Shown: one piece after another, positions 1 to 9,693 of the stretch
Position numbering within the stretch: the stretch's first letter is position 1
Layout: the number at the start of each line of letters is the position of its first letter
Assembly (NCBI GenBank): GCA_022827625.1
Contig: JAJEIE010000019.1
Location: 369,181-433,180 of the forward strand
Origin: Candidatus Poribacteria bacterium
GTDB taxonomy: Bacteria > Poribacteria > WGA-4E > WGA-3G
DNA length: 64,000 bases
Direction: 5' to 3'
The notes under the pieces: generated by a model
Told to the model about the DNA's origin: nothing
The model's input: only the letters and a program-made list of their open reading frames with translations
Databases searched by the model: none
Program-made: the position numbers and the translations under genes

Positions 1-276
1 CCGCTTCACCTCAAAATCGTCAAAGAGGACGATCTCTTCTCGGGTTATTATCGAGAGAGCGAAAAAGATGAATGGGAACTCTCTGGAGACAAGACGTGGA
101 ACCATAAGTTTGATGTCGAACGCGTCGGGATCGGTTTCATGAACAGTTGGGGTGGCAAAACGGTTACCTTTCTTGTCGATACACTTTCTATTGAGGGCGA
201 AGGTATTGAGCCTTTGGCAGTTGATCCAACGGGTAAATTGACGGCAACATGGGGTGCCCTTAAAACGGCTCGATAA
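1..276 (+). CDS. C-terminal part of a secreted LamG/DUF1349-like protein (5' end outside window)
   Basis: The frame is open from base 1 to the TAA at 274-276 and gives the last 91 residues of a longer protein. The visible part (residues 1-70) has beta-rich text of the concanavalin/LamG type, including VGIGFMNSWGGKTVTFLVD, which resembles the end of a DUF1349 or 3-keto-disaccharide-hydrolase-like jelly roll. It ends with the tail GKLTATWGALKTAR, nearly the same tail that closes the LamG proteins at 31298-32140 and 47079-47852. Such proteins are usually exported and bind or process glycans, but no catalytic residue can be judged from this fragment. The frame choice is secure because of the shared tail; the function is inferred. 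Confidence 0.75.
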   Translation, partial: PLHLKIVKEDDLFSGYYRESEKDEWELSGDKTWNHKFDVERVGIGFMNSWGGKTVTFLVDTLSIEGEGIEPLAVDPTGKLTATWGALKTAR

Positions 277-364
277 TCTCCAGTCAACAGGATGAAGTCT
301 CTTGTGTTCTCGATTCTTTTCGGGAAAAAAAGAAATTCATTCGGCAGATTGGCAAATTTAAAAT

Positions 365-386
365 GGGGTAGTGCTCGCACTACCCC
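365..386. repeat. perfect intergenic hairpin
   Basis: GGGGTAGTG (365-373) and CACTACCCC (378-386) pair perfectly over 9 bp around the loop CTCG. There is no T-run after it on the plus strand, so it is not a classical intrinsic terminator. It lies between the end of the LamG-like gene and the first RND gene. Confidence 0.6.
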
Positions 387-476
387 AATAACATCATCTT
401 AAGACGCAAATGTACCAAAAACAACCTTTTCAAGCCATTCAGGTTCTAAAAGAAAATAAGGAGAAATTCTACTGCT

Positions 477-3400
477 ATGTCCATTCCTAAGATATCCGTG
501 AATAATCCTGTTTTGGCAAATATGCTGATGATTATCATCATCGCTTTTGGGGTGTATGCATGGATAAACCTACCCCGCGAACTCACACCAGAAATCGCCT
601 TACAGAGTGCGACGGTGACAACACTCTATCCGGGTGCTTCCCCCGAAGAGGTTGAAAAACTCGTCACCGCCCCCATTGAAGACGCTATCGAGGAAAACGT
701 TAGCAAAATCAATCTCCTGTTCTCTACCTCTTCAGAGGGGCGGTCCGTCATCTCTATCGACTTTGAGGAAATGAGTGACCGAGATTACGACAAGGAGGTT
801 GAAAATCTTCGCACCGCTGTTGAGGGTGTGAATGACTTGCCAGAGGAGATTTTGGACGATCCAAGGGTCGAAGAACTCGATATCTCCTCCGGTTTCCCTA
901 TGCTAACAATTGTTGTTAGCGGAGATATTTCCGAAAGGCAGATGCGGGATATTGCTGAGAATCTCAAAGATGAGATATTGGATATTAAAAACATCGCATC
1001 TGTCCGGATAGCAGGACTCCGTGAAAGAGAAATCTGGGTTGAGATGGATCCAGATCGGTTGAAAGCCTATCAAATCCCGATTGCGGGCGTTGTTGCTGCG
1101 CTTGGTGCCAGCAACTTGAACCTGCCCGCAGGCACGATGGAACTCGGTAATACCGAGTTCATGGTGCGAACAATGGGTGAATTTGCGAGTCCAGATACGA
1201 TTGGTGAAACTATCATTGCTGTTCAACCGACAGGTACACCGCTGCGCCTAAAGGATGTCGCAACCGTTTCGGATACCTATGAAGAGGCGAGGACGCTCTC
1301 ACGAATTAGCGGAGAACCCTCTATCAGCTTAAGTGTACAAAAAAAGACGGAAGGCAACACAATTGCCTTGGTTGCTGAACTCCGGGAGTTGGTTGAAAAA
1401 CGGAGCGGCGACCTCCCTGAAGGTGCTGAACTAACGGCGGTTAACGACTATTCGGTTATCCTCAAAGAACGTTTGGGGATTCTTGAAACGAATGCGCTTT
1501 TCGGGTTAATACTCGTTGTCTTGATGCTCCTCCTCTTTATCGGCTGGCGCAACGCTATGTTCGCTGCGCTCGGAATACCGGTAGCCTTTATGGCGACCTT
1601 TTGGTTCATGTCTATAGGTGGCTACTCACTCAGCGGTGTTTCTTTGTTCGGACTTATTTTGGTCGTAGGGATTGTTGTAGATGACGCGATTGTTGTTGTA
1701 GAAAATATCTATCGCCACATTGAGACGGGGGCATCTCCGAAAGTTGCTGCGATTCGCGGTGCTGAGGAGGTGGGTTGGCCAGTTGTGGCGGCGAGTTTGA
1801 CGACGATCTGTGCGTTTGGTCCGTTGATGTTCATGTCTGGTGTTCCTGGTCAATTTATGCGGGTCGTGCCGATTATGGCGATCCTCGTTCTGGTGGCTTC
1901 GCTCTTTGAGGTGTTCGTCATTTTACCTGCGCACGTCTCCGAATGGGGAAGACCCAAACCCAGGACAGGGCGCAGCAGACTTGAACCGCTCCGAACTCGA
2001 TCTCGGAATACTTTTGCCTTAACTGCCTACATCGTCGGCTTTTTGGCATGGTTCGGTACGGTTTTTGACCTCATCCGAAACCGATATGTGAGAGTCCTGA
2101 AGAAAACGATACGATACCGATATGCGTTTGTCGGATGTGTTCTCTTGATCGGCTCGGTTGTGTGTGTGAGCGCGTTCGTGATACTTGACAAGGAACTCTT
2201 CCCCGGAGAAGATTTCCCACAATTCTATGTCAAAGCCGAAATGCCGCCCTCCTATGGTATCCAAGAGACGACTAACGTGATCGCTCAGATTGAAGAAGCC
2301 GCCAAAACGCTTCCATCGAGTGAAGTCGCTGCAATCGTCAGCAACGTTGGGTTACACACGCCGACCGGTGCTATAATGGAAGGTGTTACCTATGGATCCA
2401 ATTTCGGAGAAGTTATTGTTGAACTCACACCGAAACAGGAGCGCACTCGAGGTGTGGATGACATCATCGCGGAACTGCGGGCGAAAACCACAACGATTAG
2501 TGGTATAGAAGAGTTGAATTTCATTACACAGGAAGGCGGCCCACCCCAAGGGGAAGATGTTGAAGTCAAGGTGAAGGGCGCGAGATTTGACCAACTTACA
2601 GGACTCGCTGATACCCTTAAAGCATCGCTCACGCAGATGGACGGTGTCTACGACATCCGAGATGACTTTCGCACGGGTAAATCCGAACTCCGTATCTATC
2701 TGAAACCGGAGAAAGCGCATCAATACGGGTTAACCACATTCCAAGTTGCGCAAACGGTGCGGACTGCTATTGAAGGTGCTAAAGCTACAACGTATCGTGA
2801 AGCCGACGAGGCGATTGATGTCATCGTCAAATACGAGGAAGGGACGCTCGGAAACTTGGCTGAACTGAATAATCTGTTGATTGCAACACCCAGCGGGGCT
2901 ATCGTTCCGCTCAAGGATGTCGCCGATATTACAGAGGAAAAAGGGTACTCTGATATCCGTCGGTTTGACGGTGAACGGGCGATTACGGTTTATGCGTCAG
3001 TGGATAGGGCAAAAACGACCCCTTTTGCGGCAACTCAGGCATTAATCGGGACATTCGCCGATGTTGGATCCTTGTATCCGGGATACCAACTCGATTTTCG
3101 AGGGCTTTTCGATGAGATTATAGAGTCCTTTTCCGAGTTGTGGAAACTGTTCATCGTCGGGCTGTTGTTGATCTATGTCGTGTTAGGCGCGCAATTTAAA
3201 TCGTTTCTACAGCCGATTATCATTATGCTTGCCGTTCCATTCGGGATGATAGGCGCGATGGTTGGGTTGTTCCTTGCCAATGCAACGCTTAGCATGGTCG
3301 CTATGTTTGGTATCGTCGCACTTTCAGGGATTGTGGTGAATGATTCGATTGTCCTTATCGACTTCATCAACAAGTACCGCGAGCGCGGTTATAATAAATG

Positions 3401-3704
3401 GTATGCGATCCTAAAGGGCGGGAGTATCCGATTGCGTCCGATCATTCTCACGTCTCTAACGACGATTTTCGGACTCATTCCGATGGCAATCGGTTTAGGC
3501 GGCAAATCACCGATCTGGATGCCGATGGCGTATACAATTATCTTTGGGCTTGCGCTTGCAACCACAATGACGCTGTTTGTGATGCCTGCCCTATACGCAA
3601 TTGTAACAGATCTGCGAGGGGTCTTCCTAAAAAATCCAGAGGAACGCTTCCAAACCGTTTCAGACGAAAACCTATTGGGTGTTGCGGTCCCAGCTGACGA
3701 CTAA
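477..3704 (+). CDS. RND-family efflux pump inner-membrane subunit (copy 1)
   Basis: A 1075-residue inner-membrane RND permease of the AcrB/MdtB superfamily, expected to export drugs, metals or lipophilic compounds using the proton gradient. An N-terminal TM helix (about residues 10-30, MLMIIIIAFGVYAWI) is followed by a periplasmic porter domain, the TM2-6 block (about 335-480), a second periplasmic domain and TM8-12 (about 870-1045). The two adjacent acidic residues of TM4 used for proton relay are present (D402, D403 in GIVVDDAIVV). The matching TM10 segment reads VVNDSIVLIDF, unlike the K-containing AcrB version. AAGGAG lies 13 nt before the ATG. A paralogue follows 119 bp downstream. No membrane-fusion adaptor or outer-membrane channel gene is in the window, so partners must be upstream or elsewhere. 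Confidence 0.93.
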   Translation: MSIPKISVNNPVLANMLMIIIIAFGVYAWINLPRELTPEIALQSATVTTLYPGASPEEVEKLVTAPIEDAIEENVSKINLLFSTSSEGRSVISIDFEEMSDRDYDKEVENLRTAVEGVNDLPEEILDDPRVEELDISSGFPMLTIVVSGDISERQMRDIAENLKDEILDIKNIASVRIAGLREREIWVEMDPDRLKAYQIPIAGVVAALGASNLNLPAGTMELGNTEFMVRTMGEFASPDTIGETIIAVQPTGTPLRLKDVATVSDTYEEARTLSRISGEPSISLSVQKKTEGNTIALVAELRELVEKRSGDLPEGAELTAVNDYSVILKERLGILETNALFGLILVVLMLLLFIGWRNAMFAALGIPVAFMATFWFMSIGGYSLSGVSLFGLILVVGIVVDDAIVVVENIYRHIETGASPKVAAIRGAEEVGWPVVAASLTTICAFGPLMFMSGVPGQFMRVVPIMAILVLVASLFEVFVILPAHVSEWGRPKPRTGRSRLEPLRTRSRNTFALTAYIVGFLAWFGTVFDLIRNRYVRVLKKTIRYRYAFVGCVLLIGSVVCVSAFVILDKELFPGEDFPQFYVKAEMPPSYGIQETTNVIAQIEEAAKTLPSSEVAAIVSNVGLHTPTGAIMEGVTYGSNFGEVIVELTPKQERTRGVDDIIAELRAKTTTISGIEELNFITQEGGPPQGEDVEVKVKGARFDQLTGLADTLKASLTQMDGVYDIRDDFRTGKSELRIYLKPEKAHQYGLTTFQVAQTVRTAIEGAKATTYREADEAIDVIVKYEEGTLGNLAELNNLLIATPSGAIVPLKDVADITEEKGYSDIRRFDGERAITVYASVDRAKTTPFAATQALIGTFADVGSLYPGYQLDFRGLFDEIIESFSELWKLFIVGLLLIYVVLGAQFKSFLQPIIIMLAVPFGMIGAMVGLFLANATLSMVAMFGIVALSGIVVNDSIVLIDFINKYRERGYNKWYAILKGGSIRLRPIILTSLTTIFGLIPMAIGLGGKSPIWMPMAYTIIFGLALATTMTLFVMPALYAIVTDLRGVFLKNPEERFQTVSDENLLGVAVPADD

Positions 3705-3714
3705 ATCGAGCGAT

Positions 3715-3739
3715 AGAGCGAGGCACGCAGCCTCGCTCT
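3715..3739. repeat. perfect 10-bp stem hairpin between tandem RND genes
   Basis: AGAGCGAGGC (3715-3724) pairs perfectly with GCCTCGCTCT (3730-3739) around a 5-nt loop. No U-tract follows, so it may be a REP-like hairpin or an attenuating or mRNA-stabilising structure between the two pump genes. Confidence 0.6.
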
Positions 3740-3823
3740 CTATAAAAGTGCCTCTTGTGAAACGGAAACTCCGCAATCTATACACGAAGTGCTCAGCATC
3801 TCACACCGTAAAATCCTACCACC

Positions 3824-6800
3824 ATGTCTATCCCCAAGATGTCCGTAAATAATCCCGTTTTAGCGAATCTCCTGATGGTTATCATCATCGTTTTTGGGGT
3901 GTACGCATGGATAAACCTACCACGGGAGCTCACACCAGAAGTCTCAGTACAGAGCGCAGTTGTAACAACGCTATATCCAGGAGCATCCCCAGAAGAAGTT
4001 GAAAAGCTTGTCACTGCTCCTATTGAAGACGCAATTGAAGAGAACGTCAACAAAGTTAACCTATTGTTTTCCACCTCTTCAGAGGGGCGTTCTGTTATCT
4101 TTGTCGATTTTGAGGAGATAAGCGATCGGGATTTTGACAAGGAACTTGAAAATCTACGCACGGTTGTTGAACAGGTAAATGAGTTGCCAGAGGAAATTTT
4201 AGATGATCCGAGGGCCGAAGAATTTGATGTCTCATTTGGTTTCCCTATTGTGACGATTGTTGTAGGTGGAAATATTGCGGAAACGCAAATGCGGGATATT
4301 GCTGAAAATCTCAAAGATGAAATCTCGGACATCAAAAACATCGCCTCTGTCCGAATGGCAGGTCTCCGTGAGAGGGAAATATGGATTGAGGTGAACCCGG
4401 ATCGATTGAAGGCATATCAACTCCCAATTTCAGCGGTCATTACCGCGCTGGGAACAAACAACTTGAATCTCCCCGCCGGCACAATGGAACTGGGAGGCAC
4501 AGAATTCATGGTCCGAACGATGGGAGAATTCACCGATTTGGACACTATTGGCGAAACTCTCATCACTGTTCAGCCGATAGGTCCGCTGCTCCGTCTGAAA
4601 GATGTTGCAGCGATCTCTGACACCTACGAGGAGGTGCGAACGCTATCGCGAATTGATGGACAACCTTCGATTAGCCTGAGTGTGCAAAAGAAGACGGAGG
4701 GAAACACAATTGCATTAGTTACTAAACTTCGAGAATTAGTCGACAATCGGAGAGCGAATCTCCCTGAAGGTGCTGAGTTGACGGTTGTTAATGACTATTC
4801 CGTTGTTCTCAAAGAACGATTGGGAATTCTTGAAACGAACGCATTCTTCGGGTTGGTACTTGTTGTGCTAATGCTTCTTCTTTTTATTGGATGGCGGAAT
4901 GCCCTATTTGCGGCACTCGGTATACCTGTTGCGTTTATGGCAACGTTTTGGTTTATGTCCATCGCTGATTATACACTCAGCGGTGTCTCCCTGTTTGGGC
5001 TTATTTTGGTAGTAGGGATTGTTGTAGATGATGCGATTGTTGTCATAGAGAACATCTACCGGCATATTGAGGCGGGTGAATCACCGAAAGTTGCCGCCAT
5101 TCGTGGTGCGGAAGAAGTCGGTTGGCCCGTTGTAGCAGCAAGTTTGACGACCATCTGTGCTTTTGGACCGTTGATGTTTATGTCTGGTGTTACCGGACAG
5201 TTTATGCGGGTCGTGCCGGTTATGGCGATTCTGGTGTTGATAGCATCTCTTTTTGAAGTTTTCGTCATTTTACCAGCACACGTCGCTGAATGGGGAAGAA
5301 CCGAAATTCGCACAGGACGCAGCAGGCTTGAAAATCTCCGAACTCGGTCGCCGAGGGGTTTCACCCTCGGTGTCCACATTGTCGGCTTTTTCGTGTGGTT
5401 TGCCATGTTTTTTGAATTAATTCGGAACCGATATGTTAGAATCCTGAAAATTACCATTCGACACCGATATGCGTTTGTAGGTAGTGTCCTCTTCTTTGGA
5501 TTGCTTGCATGTATCGGGGCATTTTTTGTTCTTGACAGGGAACTCTTCCCTGGTGAAGAGTTCCCACAATTTTATGTCCAAGCCGAGATGCCTCCTTCCT
5601 ACGGAATACAGGAAACAACAGAAGTAATTGTCCAAATTGAAGAGATGGCTAAAGGACTTCCATCAACTGAAGTTGACGCGGTCGTCAGCAATGTCGGTTT
5701 ACACACATTTATGTCAGGTTTGGTAAGAAGAAGTGTTACCTACGGCGCAAATTTAGGAGAGGTCATCGTCGAGCTCACTCCAAAGCAAGAACGCTCCCGA
5801 AGTGTGGATGAGATCATCGCAGAACTACGGACGAAAACCGCCGCAATTAGTGGAATTGAGCGACTGGGTTTCGTCACACAAGACGGGGGTGCACCACAAG
5901 TAGCAGATGTGAGCGTCAAAGTAAAAGGACCTATATTTGAGAATTTGACTGAACTCGCTGGCGTTCTTAAAACAGCCCTATCTCAGATAGATGGCGTTTA
6001 CGATATCCGAGATGACTTCAGCATCGGGAAATCTGAACTGCACATCTACTTGAATCAGGAGAAAGCATATCAATATGGATTAACCACGTTTCAGGTTGCA
6101 CAAACCATTCGGACAGCGATTGACGGGGCTAAAGCGACAACCTATCGTGAAGCAGACGAGGCGATTAATGTCATCGTCAAATATGAGGAGGACACACTTA
6201 CAAATCTTGCTGAACTTAATACCCTCTTGATTGCAACACCCACCCGTGCTATTGTTCCACTCAAGGATGTTGCGGATGTCGTGGTGGAAAAGGGATACAC
6301 GGATGTCCAGCGATTCGATGGTGAACGGGCAATTACGGTTTATGCCTCGGTCGATAGAGAAAAGACGACTGCCTTTAAAGTGAATCAATCCCTCATCAGC
6401 GCATTTGCTGATATAGAATCTTTGTATCCGGGATACCAACTCGATTTTCGAGGGGTTTTTGATGAAATTACAGAATCCTTTTCCGAGTTGTGGAAGTTGT
6501 TCATTGTTGGGCTGTTACTCATCTATGTCGTATTGGGTGCGCAATTCAAATCCTTTATACAACCGATTATCATTATGTTTGCTGTGCCGTTCGGAATGAT
6601 AGGAGCGATGATTGGTCTCCTCCTTTCCAATGCGACGCTTAGTATCGTCGCAATGTTTGGCATTGTGGCACTCTCTGGGATTGTGGTGAACGATTCGATT
6701 GTGTTGATTGATTTCATTAACAAACATCGGGAACGTGGACACAATAAATGGTATGCGATTCTAAAAGGGAGTAGCATCCGACTACGTCCGATTATTCTCA

Positions 6801-7048
6801 CTTCTCTGACGACAATTATTGGTCTCATTCCAATGGCAATCGGTTTAGGCGGCAAATCACCGATCTGGATGCCGATGGCGTATACGATCATTTTCGGACT
6901 CGCGTTTGCAACCTTGATGACGTTATTCGTAATGCCAGCACTGTATGCCATCACAACGGATCTGCGAGGGGTCTTCTTGAAAAATCCAGAGGAACGCTTC
7001 CGCTCTGTTTCCGATGAAGAGCTGCTTGCAACCGCAGCTGATGATTAA
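3824..7048 (+). CDS. RND-family efflux pump inner-membrane subunit (copy 2)
   Basis: A 1074-residue RND permease, a close paralogue of the gene just upstream and colinear along its whole length. Both start MSIPK.SVNNPVLAN and both end LRGVFLKNPEERF..VSDE.LL. D402 and D403 of the TM4 proton relay are kept. Differences cluster in the periplasmic porter loops (for example around residues 620-640, where copy 1 has TPTGAIMEG and copy 2 FMSGLVRRS), the part that decides substrate in this family. The two copies may form a heterotrimer, as MdtB and MdtC do, or be separate pumps; this is inference. Only a short hairpin-bearing spacer separates them, so co-transcription is likely. No strong Shine-Dalgarno sequence precedes the chosen ATG. 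Confidence 0.93.
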   Translation: MSIPKMSVNNPVLANLLMVIIIVFGVYAWINLPRELTPEVSVQSAVVTTLYPGASPEEVEKLVTAPIEDAIEENVNKVNLLFSTSSEGRSVIFVDFEEISDRDFDKELENLRTVVEQVNELPEEILDDPRAEEFDVSFGFPIVTIVVGGNIAETQMRDIAENLKDEISDIKNIASVRMAGLREREIWIEVNPDRLKAYQLPISAVITALGTNNLNLPAGTMELGGTEFMVRTMGEFTDLDTIGETLITVQPIGPLLRLKDVAAISDTYEEVRTLSRIDGQPSISLSVQKKTEGNTIALVTKLRELVDNRRANLPEGAELTVVNDYSVVLKERLGILETNAFFGLVLVVLMLLLFIGWRNALFAALGIPVAFMATFWFMSIADYTLSGVSLFGLILVVGIVVDDAIVVIENIYRHIEAGESPKVAAIRGAEEVGWPVVAASLTTICAFGPLMFMSGVTGQFMRVVPVMAILVLIASLFEVFVILPAHVAEWGRTEIRTGRSRLENLRTRSPRGFTLGVHIVGFFVWFAMFFELIRNRYVRILKITIRHRYAFVGSVLFFGLLACIGAFFVLDRELFPGEEFPQFYVQAEMPPSYGIQETTEVIVQIEEMAKGLPSTEVDAVVSNVGLHTFMSGLVRRSVTYGANLGEVIVELTPKQERSRSVDEIIAELRTKTAAISGIERLGFVTQDGGAPQVADVSVKVKGPIFENLTELAGVLKTALSQIDGVYDIRDDFSIGKSELHIYLNQEKAYQYGLTTFQVAQTIRTAIDGAKATTYREADEAINVIVKYEEDTLTNLAELNTLLIATPTRAIVPLKDVADVVVEKGYTDVQRFDGERAITVYASVDREKTTAFKVNQSLISAFADIESLYPGYQLDFRGVFDEITESFSELWKLFIVGLLLIYVVLGAQFKSFIQPIIIMFAVPFGMIGAMIGLLLSNATLSIVAMFGIVALSGIVVNDSIVLIDFINKHRERGHNKWYAILKGSSIRLRPIILTSLTTIIGLIPMAIGLGGKSPIWMPMAYTIIFGLAFATLMTLFVMPALYAITTDLRGVFLKNPEERFRSVSDEELLATAADD

Positions 7049-7090
7049 CCAGACAAGTTAGGTTCACCTGCAGCAAAAACTACTCCAAGT

Positions 7091-7147
7091 GTAGCGCAAA
7101 CTGTTAGTTTGCGTAGGAACATGGCACAAACTAACAGTTTATGCTAC
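7091..7147. repeat. REP/BIME-like inverted repeat with GTAG...CTAC ends
   Basis: Two 24-nt arms (7091-7114 and 7124-7147) are imperfect inverted copies; the left begins GTAG and the right ends CTAC. The left arm contains the perfect palindrome CGCAAACT-GTT-AGTTTGCG (7095-7113), which recurs exactly at 47878-47896. The GTAG/CTAC tetranucleotides are typical of REP palindromes recognised by RAYT transposases. No RAYT gene is in the window. Confidence 0.6.
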
Positions 7148-7253
7148 AATACACTTCTGTTTCTGGTGCTTGTGTACTGCGTCTGAATACAACCCTTAAC
7201 ACATAGGGAATATTTAAGTCGAACTCACGATAGAAAAAGATAGGAATATTGAT

Positions 7254-8213
7254 ATGAAAATCACCTTTATCGGTGTTGGTGGCATCACCAGAAGTTACCG
7301 CCAAAGCCTCAACCAACTTGAACGTCCGATTGCAGCCGTCTGCGATATAAACGCTGAACGCGTCGCAGCCATCGCTGCCGAAGAAAATACAACAGCATAC
7401 ACCGACCACGGTGAAATGCTACAGAAAGAAAAGCCGGATGTCGTATTCATCTGTATTCCACCGGGAGCACATACCACTCAAGTTGCCGATGCAGCAGCAT
7501 CCGGTGCTGCCCTCTTTGTTGCCAAACCTGTTGCACAGGACTTAGACACAGCGCAACGCACCCGTGAAGCAATTGATACGGCTGGTGTCCTGAGTCAGGT
7601 CGGCTATATGGCACGATATAGCGATATTACAGCAAGAGCGAAGGAATTAGTCGGGAATCAGAAACTTGCCATGGGAATTGGACGGTTTCTCACAAGGATG
7701 GGTGTGAACCACCCGTGGTGGGGAAAATACGAGGTATCGCGGGGACAAATGGTAGAACAGACGACCCATGTTTTTGACCTCATCCGTTACTTCCTTGGCG
7801 ATGTGACGAGTGTTCAGGCTTACGGTATCAAGGGAGTTTCCGAGGGTATCGCCGACTTCGAGGAGTGTACCGTTTGCAACATGCAGTTTGAAAGCGGGGC
7901 AGTCGGGAGCATCACCAGCACGTGTGTCGCCCGCGCACACGACAACTTCGCAACCGAATTGGTAGGCGATGCCGTTTATCTCAAACTCACACACGATCTC
8001 GGATTGCGGGGTCAGATTGGCGATGAAACGATTGACTATACCGGTTCGGAAGCCGGATACTTCCGACAGGTTGAGCAGTTCATCAATGCAGTTGAAGCGA
8101 ACGATCAAGGATTGGTGCTTTCCTCTTACGCCGATGCCGTCAAATCCCTTGCCGTCACACTCGCAGCGAATCGTTCATTGGAAACGGGACAGGTTGAGCA
8201 GGTAGTGGAATAA
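7254..8213 (+). CDS. Gfo/Idh/MocA-family NAD(P)-dependent dehydrogenase
   Basis: A 319-residue cytosolic oxidoreductase. The N-terminal Rossmann fold shows the nucleotide loop GVGGITR (residues 7-13) and the family's FICIPPGAH and AKPVAQD stretches (around residues 67-95), where the Lys of the KP motif is the usual catalytic and cofactor-contacting residue. The C-terminal alpha/beta domain includes VEQTTHVFDLIRYFLGDV (about 165-182), with the His and Asp often used in catalysis. Members oxidise or reduce sugars, inositols and sugar acids; the substrate cannot be told here. It is monocistronic, lying between a REP-like element and the convergent GH88 gene. A second family member is at 44335-45336. 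The ATG follows a weak AGGA sequence. Confidence 0.9.
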   Translation: MKITFIGVGGITRSYRQSLNQLERPIAAVCDINAERVAAIAAEENTTAYTDHGEMLQKEKPDVVFICIPPGAHTTQVADAAASGAALFVAKPVAQDLDTAQRTREAIDTAGVLSQVGYMARYSDITARAKELVGNQKLAMGIGRFLTRMGVNHPWWGKYEVSRGQMVEQTTHVFDLIRYFLGDVTSVQAYGIKGVSEGIADFEECTVCNMQFESGAVGSITSTCVARAHDNFATELVGDAVYLKLTHDLGLRGQIGDETIDYTGSEAGYFRQVEQFINAVEANDQGLVLSSYADAVKSLAVTLAANRSLETGQVEQVVE

Positions 8214-8272
8214 ACAGGAGAGTTAAAGAAAGCGCGCCTACCTGATTGTAAGGCGCGCCTACCCTACACAGG

Positions 8273-9643
8273 TTAGAAAAATGTCAAATAAGGCTTATCG
8301 TTTATCTCCCGCCATAGCAGCACAGCAAGTTCACGTGCATGATAATCTCCCCACATAGATGCCTCCCCACACGGAATTTTCCTGCCTTCCGGCACATAAT
8401 CCCACCCATTCGGACGGTGGTACACCGAATGCAATAGCAATCCTTGATGCGTTTCAGATTCAGACAGGTAGGGTTCAGCGAAAAGCGTCTTGGCTACCGT
8501 TAGACCGGCTTGGTAATAGGAATTTCCTGCGTCCGATTCACCGTGCTTTTTCAGATAGTTACCGAGTCGAATTAACCCTTGCGCAGCAATCGCCGCTGCA
8601 GAACTATCCACCGGTTCAAGATCGTTGTATGGATCCGAAGGCACAGCCAAATAATCACCGAGTTCTGCTAAACCGGGGGCACCGGTATCCCAATACGGAA
8701 TTCCATCTTGGGCGGTGTTTTCAATATAGAAATCCGCAGTGGCTGCCGCGGCTTTACGCATGTGTGCCGTTGCGAGTGTGTATCCACCGTAAGGTTCGAG
8801 GTCATCTTCGGAGAGTGTGTCGAAAAACTCAAGCTGCTCGGCGTAACCTGTGATGATCCACGCCAACCCGCGGGTCCAGGTCGTAAAGGGTGAATATCCC
8901 TGTTGCGTACTCGGACAGCGGTAGTTTCCGTCGTTCGTATTGAAAATAGATTCATGCACAACCCGCCCACGTAGGTCAAAGGCATCACGCCCTTCACCGT
9001 AGTAGACATTATAGGCTGCCGTCGTCTGGGAGTGCTGGAGTAGACGTTCCATCAGGCTAATAGCAGCATCACCTTCACCCATCAACACTGCACCGAGCGT
9101 ATGCCCAAGCCCTAAAGCCCGTAGAGAGCGGATCGTGTCTGAGAAGAGCGAATGCGGTCCATTGAAAGAGGCGATATACCCGGTGCCATCTTTAATCCGT
9201 GTCCAACGACTCGCTTGCACAGCAGCGGAGGCTTTCAGCGCGAGTTCATAGAAATCCATCTCGCTATCGTTCCACGGAATCACACCTTCCCGCATCAGTC
9301 TGCGGAGGTTCCCGTAGGTCGAGACGTTGTTGAACCCGTGGTCATGCACACCGATGTGTGTGACGTGCGGTGCCATCTTTTCAACCGTGTTCCGTCTGCC
9401 GATTTCAAGGAACTGCTCATCACCGGTAGCGTCGAATTGAAGAATAGCCGAGCCGAATTGGAAGCCTTGTGTCCATTCGGTCCAACCGCGGGTTGTATAG
9501 GTGCCAGCAACGGTGAAGACCGGGGTGCCTTTTTCAGGGGGCCACGTGTCCTCAATGGCTAAAATCTTTTGACCTGAGCATTCAAAAAGTCTCTCAATTT
9601 GAGGTTTCAGGTCGGCAATACGCAAGGAATTGTTTATCTGCAT
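8273..9643 (-). CDS. GH88-family unsaturated glucuronyl hydrolase
   Basis: A 456-residue (alpha/alpha)6-barrel protein of glycoside hydrolase family 88, which removes the 4,5-unsaturated uronic acid left by polysaccharide lyases. The family landmarks are the HDHGF stretch (H100-F104), the TTWTRGLAWIITGYAEQ helix and VDSSAAAIAAQGLIRLG near residues 345-360. No signal peptide is seen, so it should act in the cytosol on imported oligosaccharides, or be exported by another route. The start codon has AGGAGG 13 nt upstream, a long spacing. It lies downstream of the heptose-adenylyltransferase gene with a 50-bp gap that holds a strong hairpin. Likely substrates in the sea are ulvan or glycosaminoglycan fragments; this is inference. 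Confidence 0.85.
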   Translation of the reverse strand: MQINNSLRIADLKPQIERLFECSGQKILAIEDTWPPEKGTPVFTVAGTYTTRGWTEWTQGFQFGSAILQFDATGDEQFLEIGRRNTVEKMAPHVTHIGVHDHGFNNVSTYGNLRRLMREGVIPWNDSEMDFYELALKASAAVQASRWTRIKDGTGYIASFNGPHSLFSDTIRSLRALGLGHTLGAVLMGEGDAAISLMERLLQHSQTTAAYNVYYGEGRDAFDLRGRVVHESIFNTNDGNYRCPSTQQGYSPFTTWTRGLAWIITGYAEQLEFFDTLSEDDLEPYGGYTLATAHMRKAAAATADFYIENTAQDGIPYWDTGAPGLAELGDYLAVPSDPYNDLEPVDSSAAAIAAQGLIRLGNYLKKHGESDAGNSYYQAGLTVAKTLFAEPYLSESETHQGLLLHSVYHRPNGWDYVPEGRKIPCGEASMWGDYHARELAVLLWREINDKPYLTFF

Positions 9644-9662
9644 TTTACTATAGTTGCCTCCT

Positions 9663-9691
9663 CGTAGGGGCGGGGTTACCCTGCTCCTACG
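9663..9691. repeat. intergenic GTAG-containing hairpin
   Basis: CGTAGGGGCGGGG (9663-9675) and CCCTGCTCCTACG (9679-9691) form a 13-bp stem, with two G-U pairs when read as plus-strand RNA, around the loop TTA. GTAG and CTAC sit near the base, as in REP elements. Confidence 0.5.
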
Positions 9692-9693
9692 AC

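Noticed and set aside
3793..4341. 182-residue reading frame opposite the start of the second RND gene
   Set aside because: It is a shadow of the RND frame on the other strand; a matching shadow occurs opposite the first RND copy (785-994), as expected of paralogues.
8359..8853. 164-residue frame opposite the GH88 gene
   Set aside because: It lies entirely inside a well-supported GH88 gene, has no ribosome site and reads as low-similarity, His/Pro/Arg-rich text.
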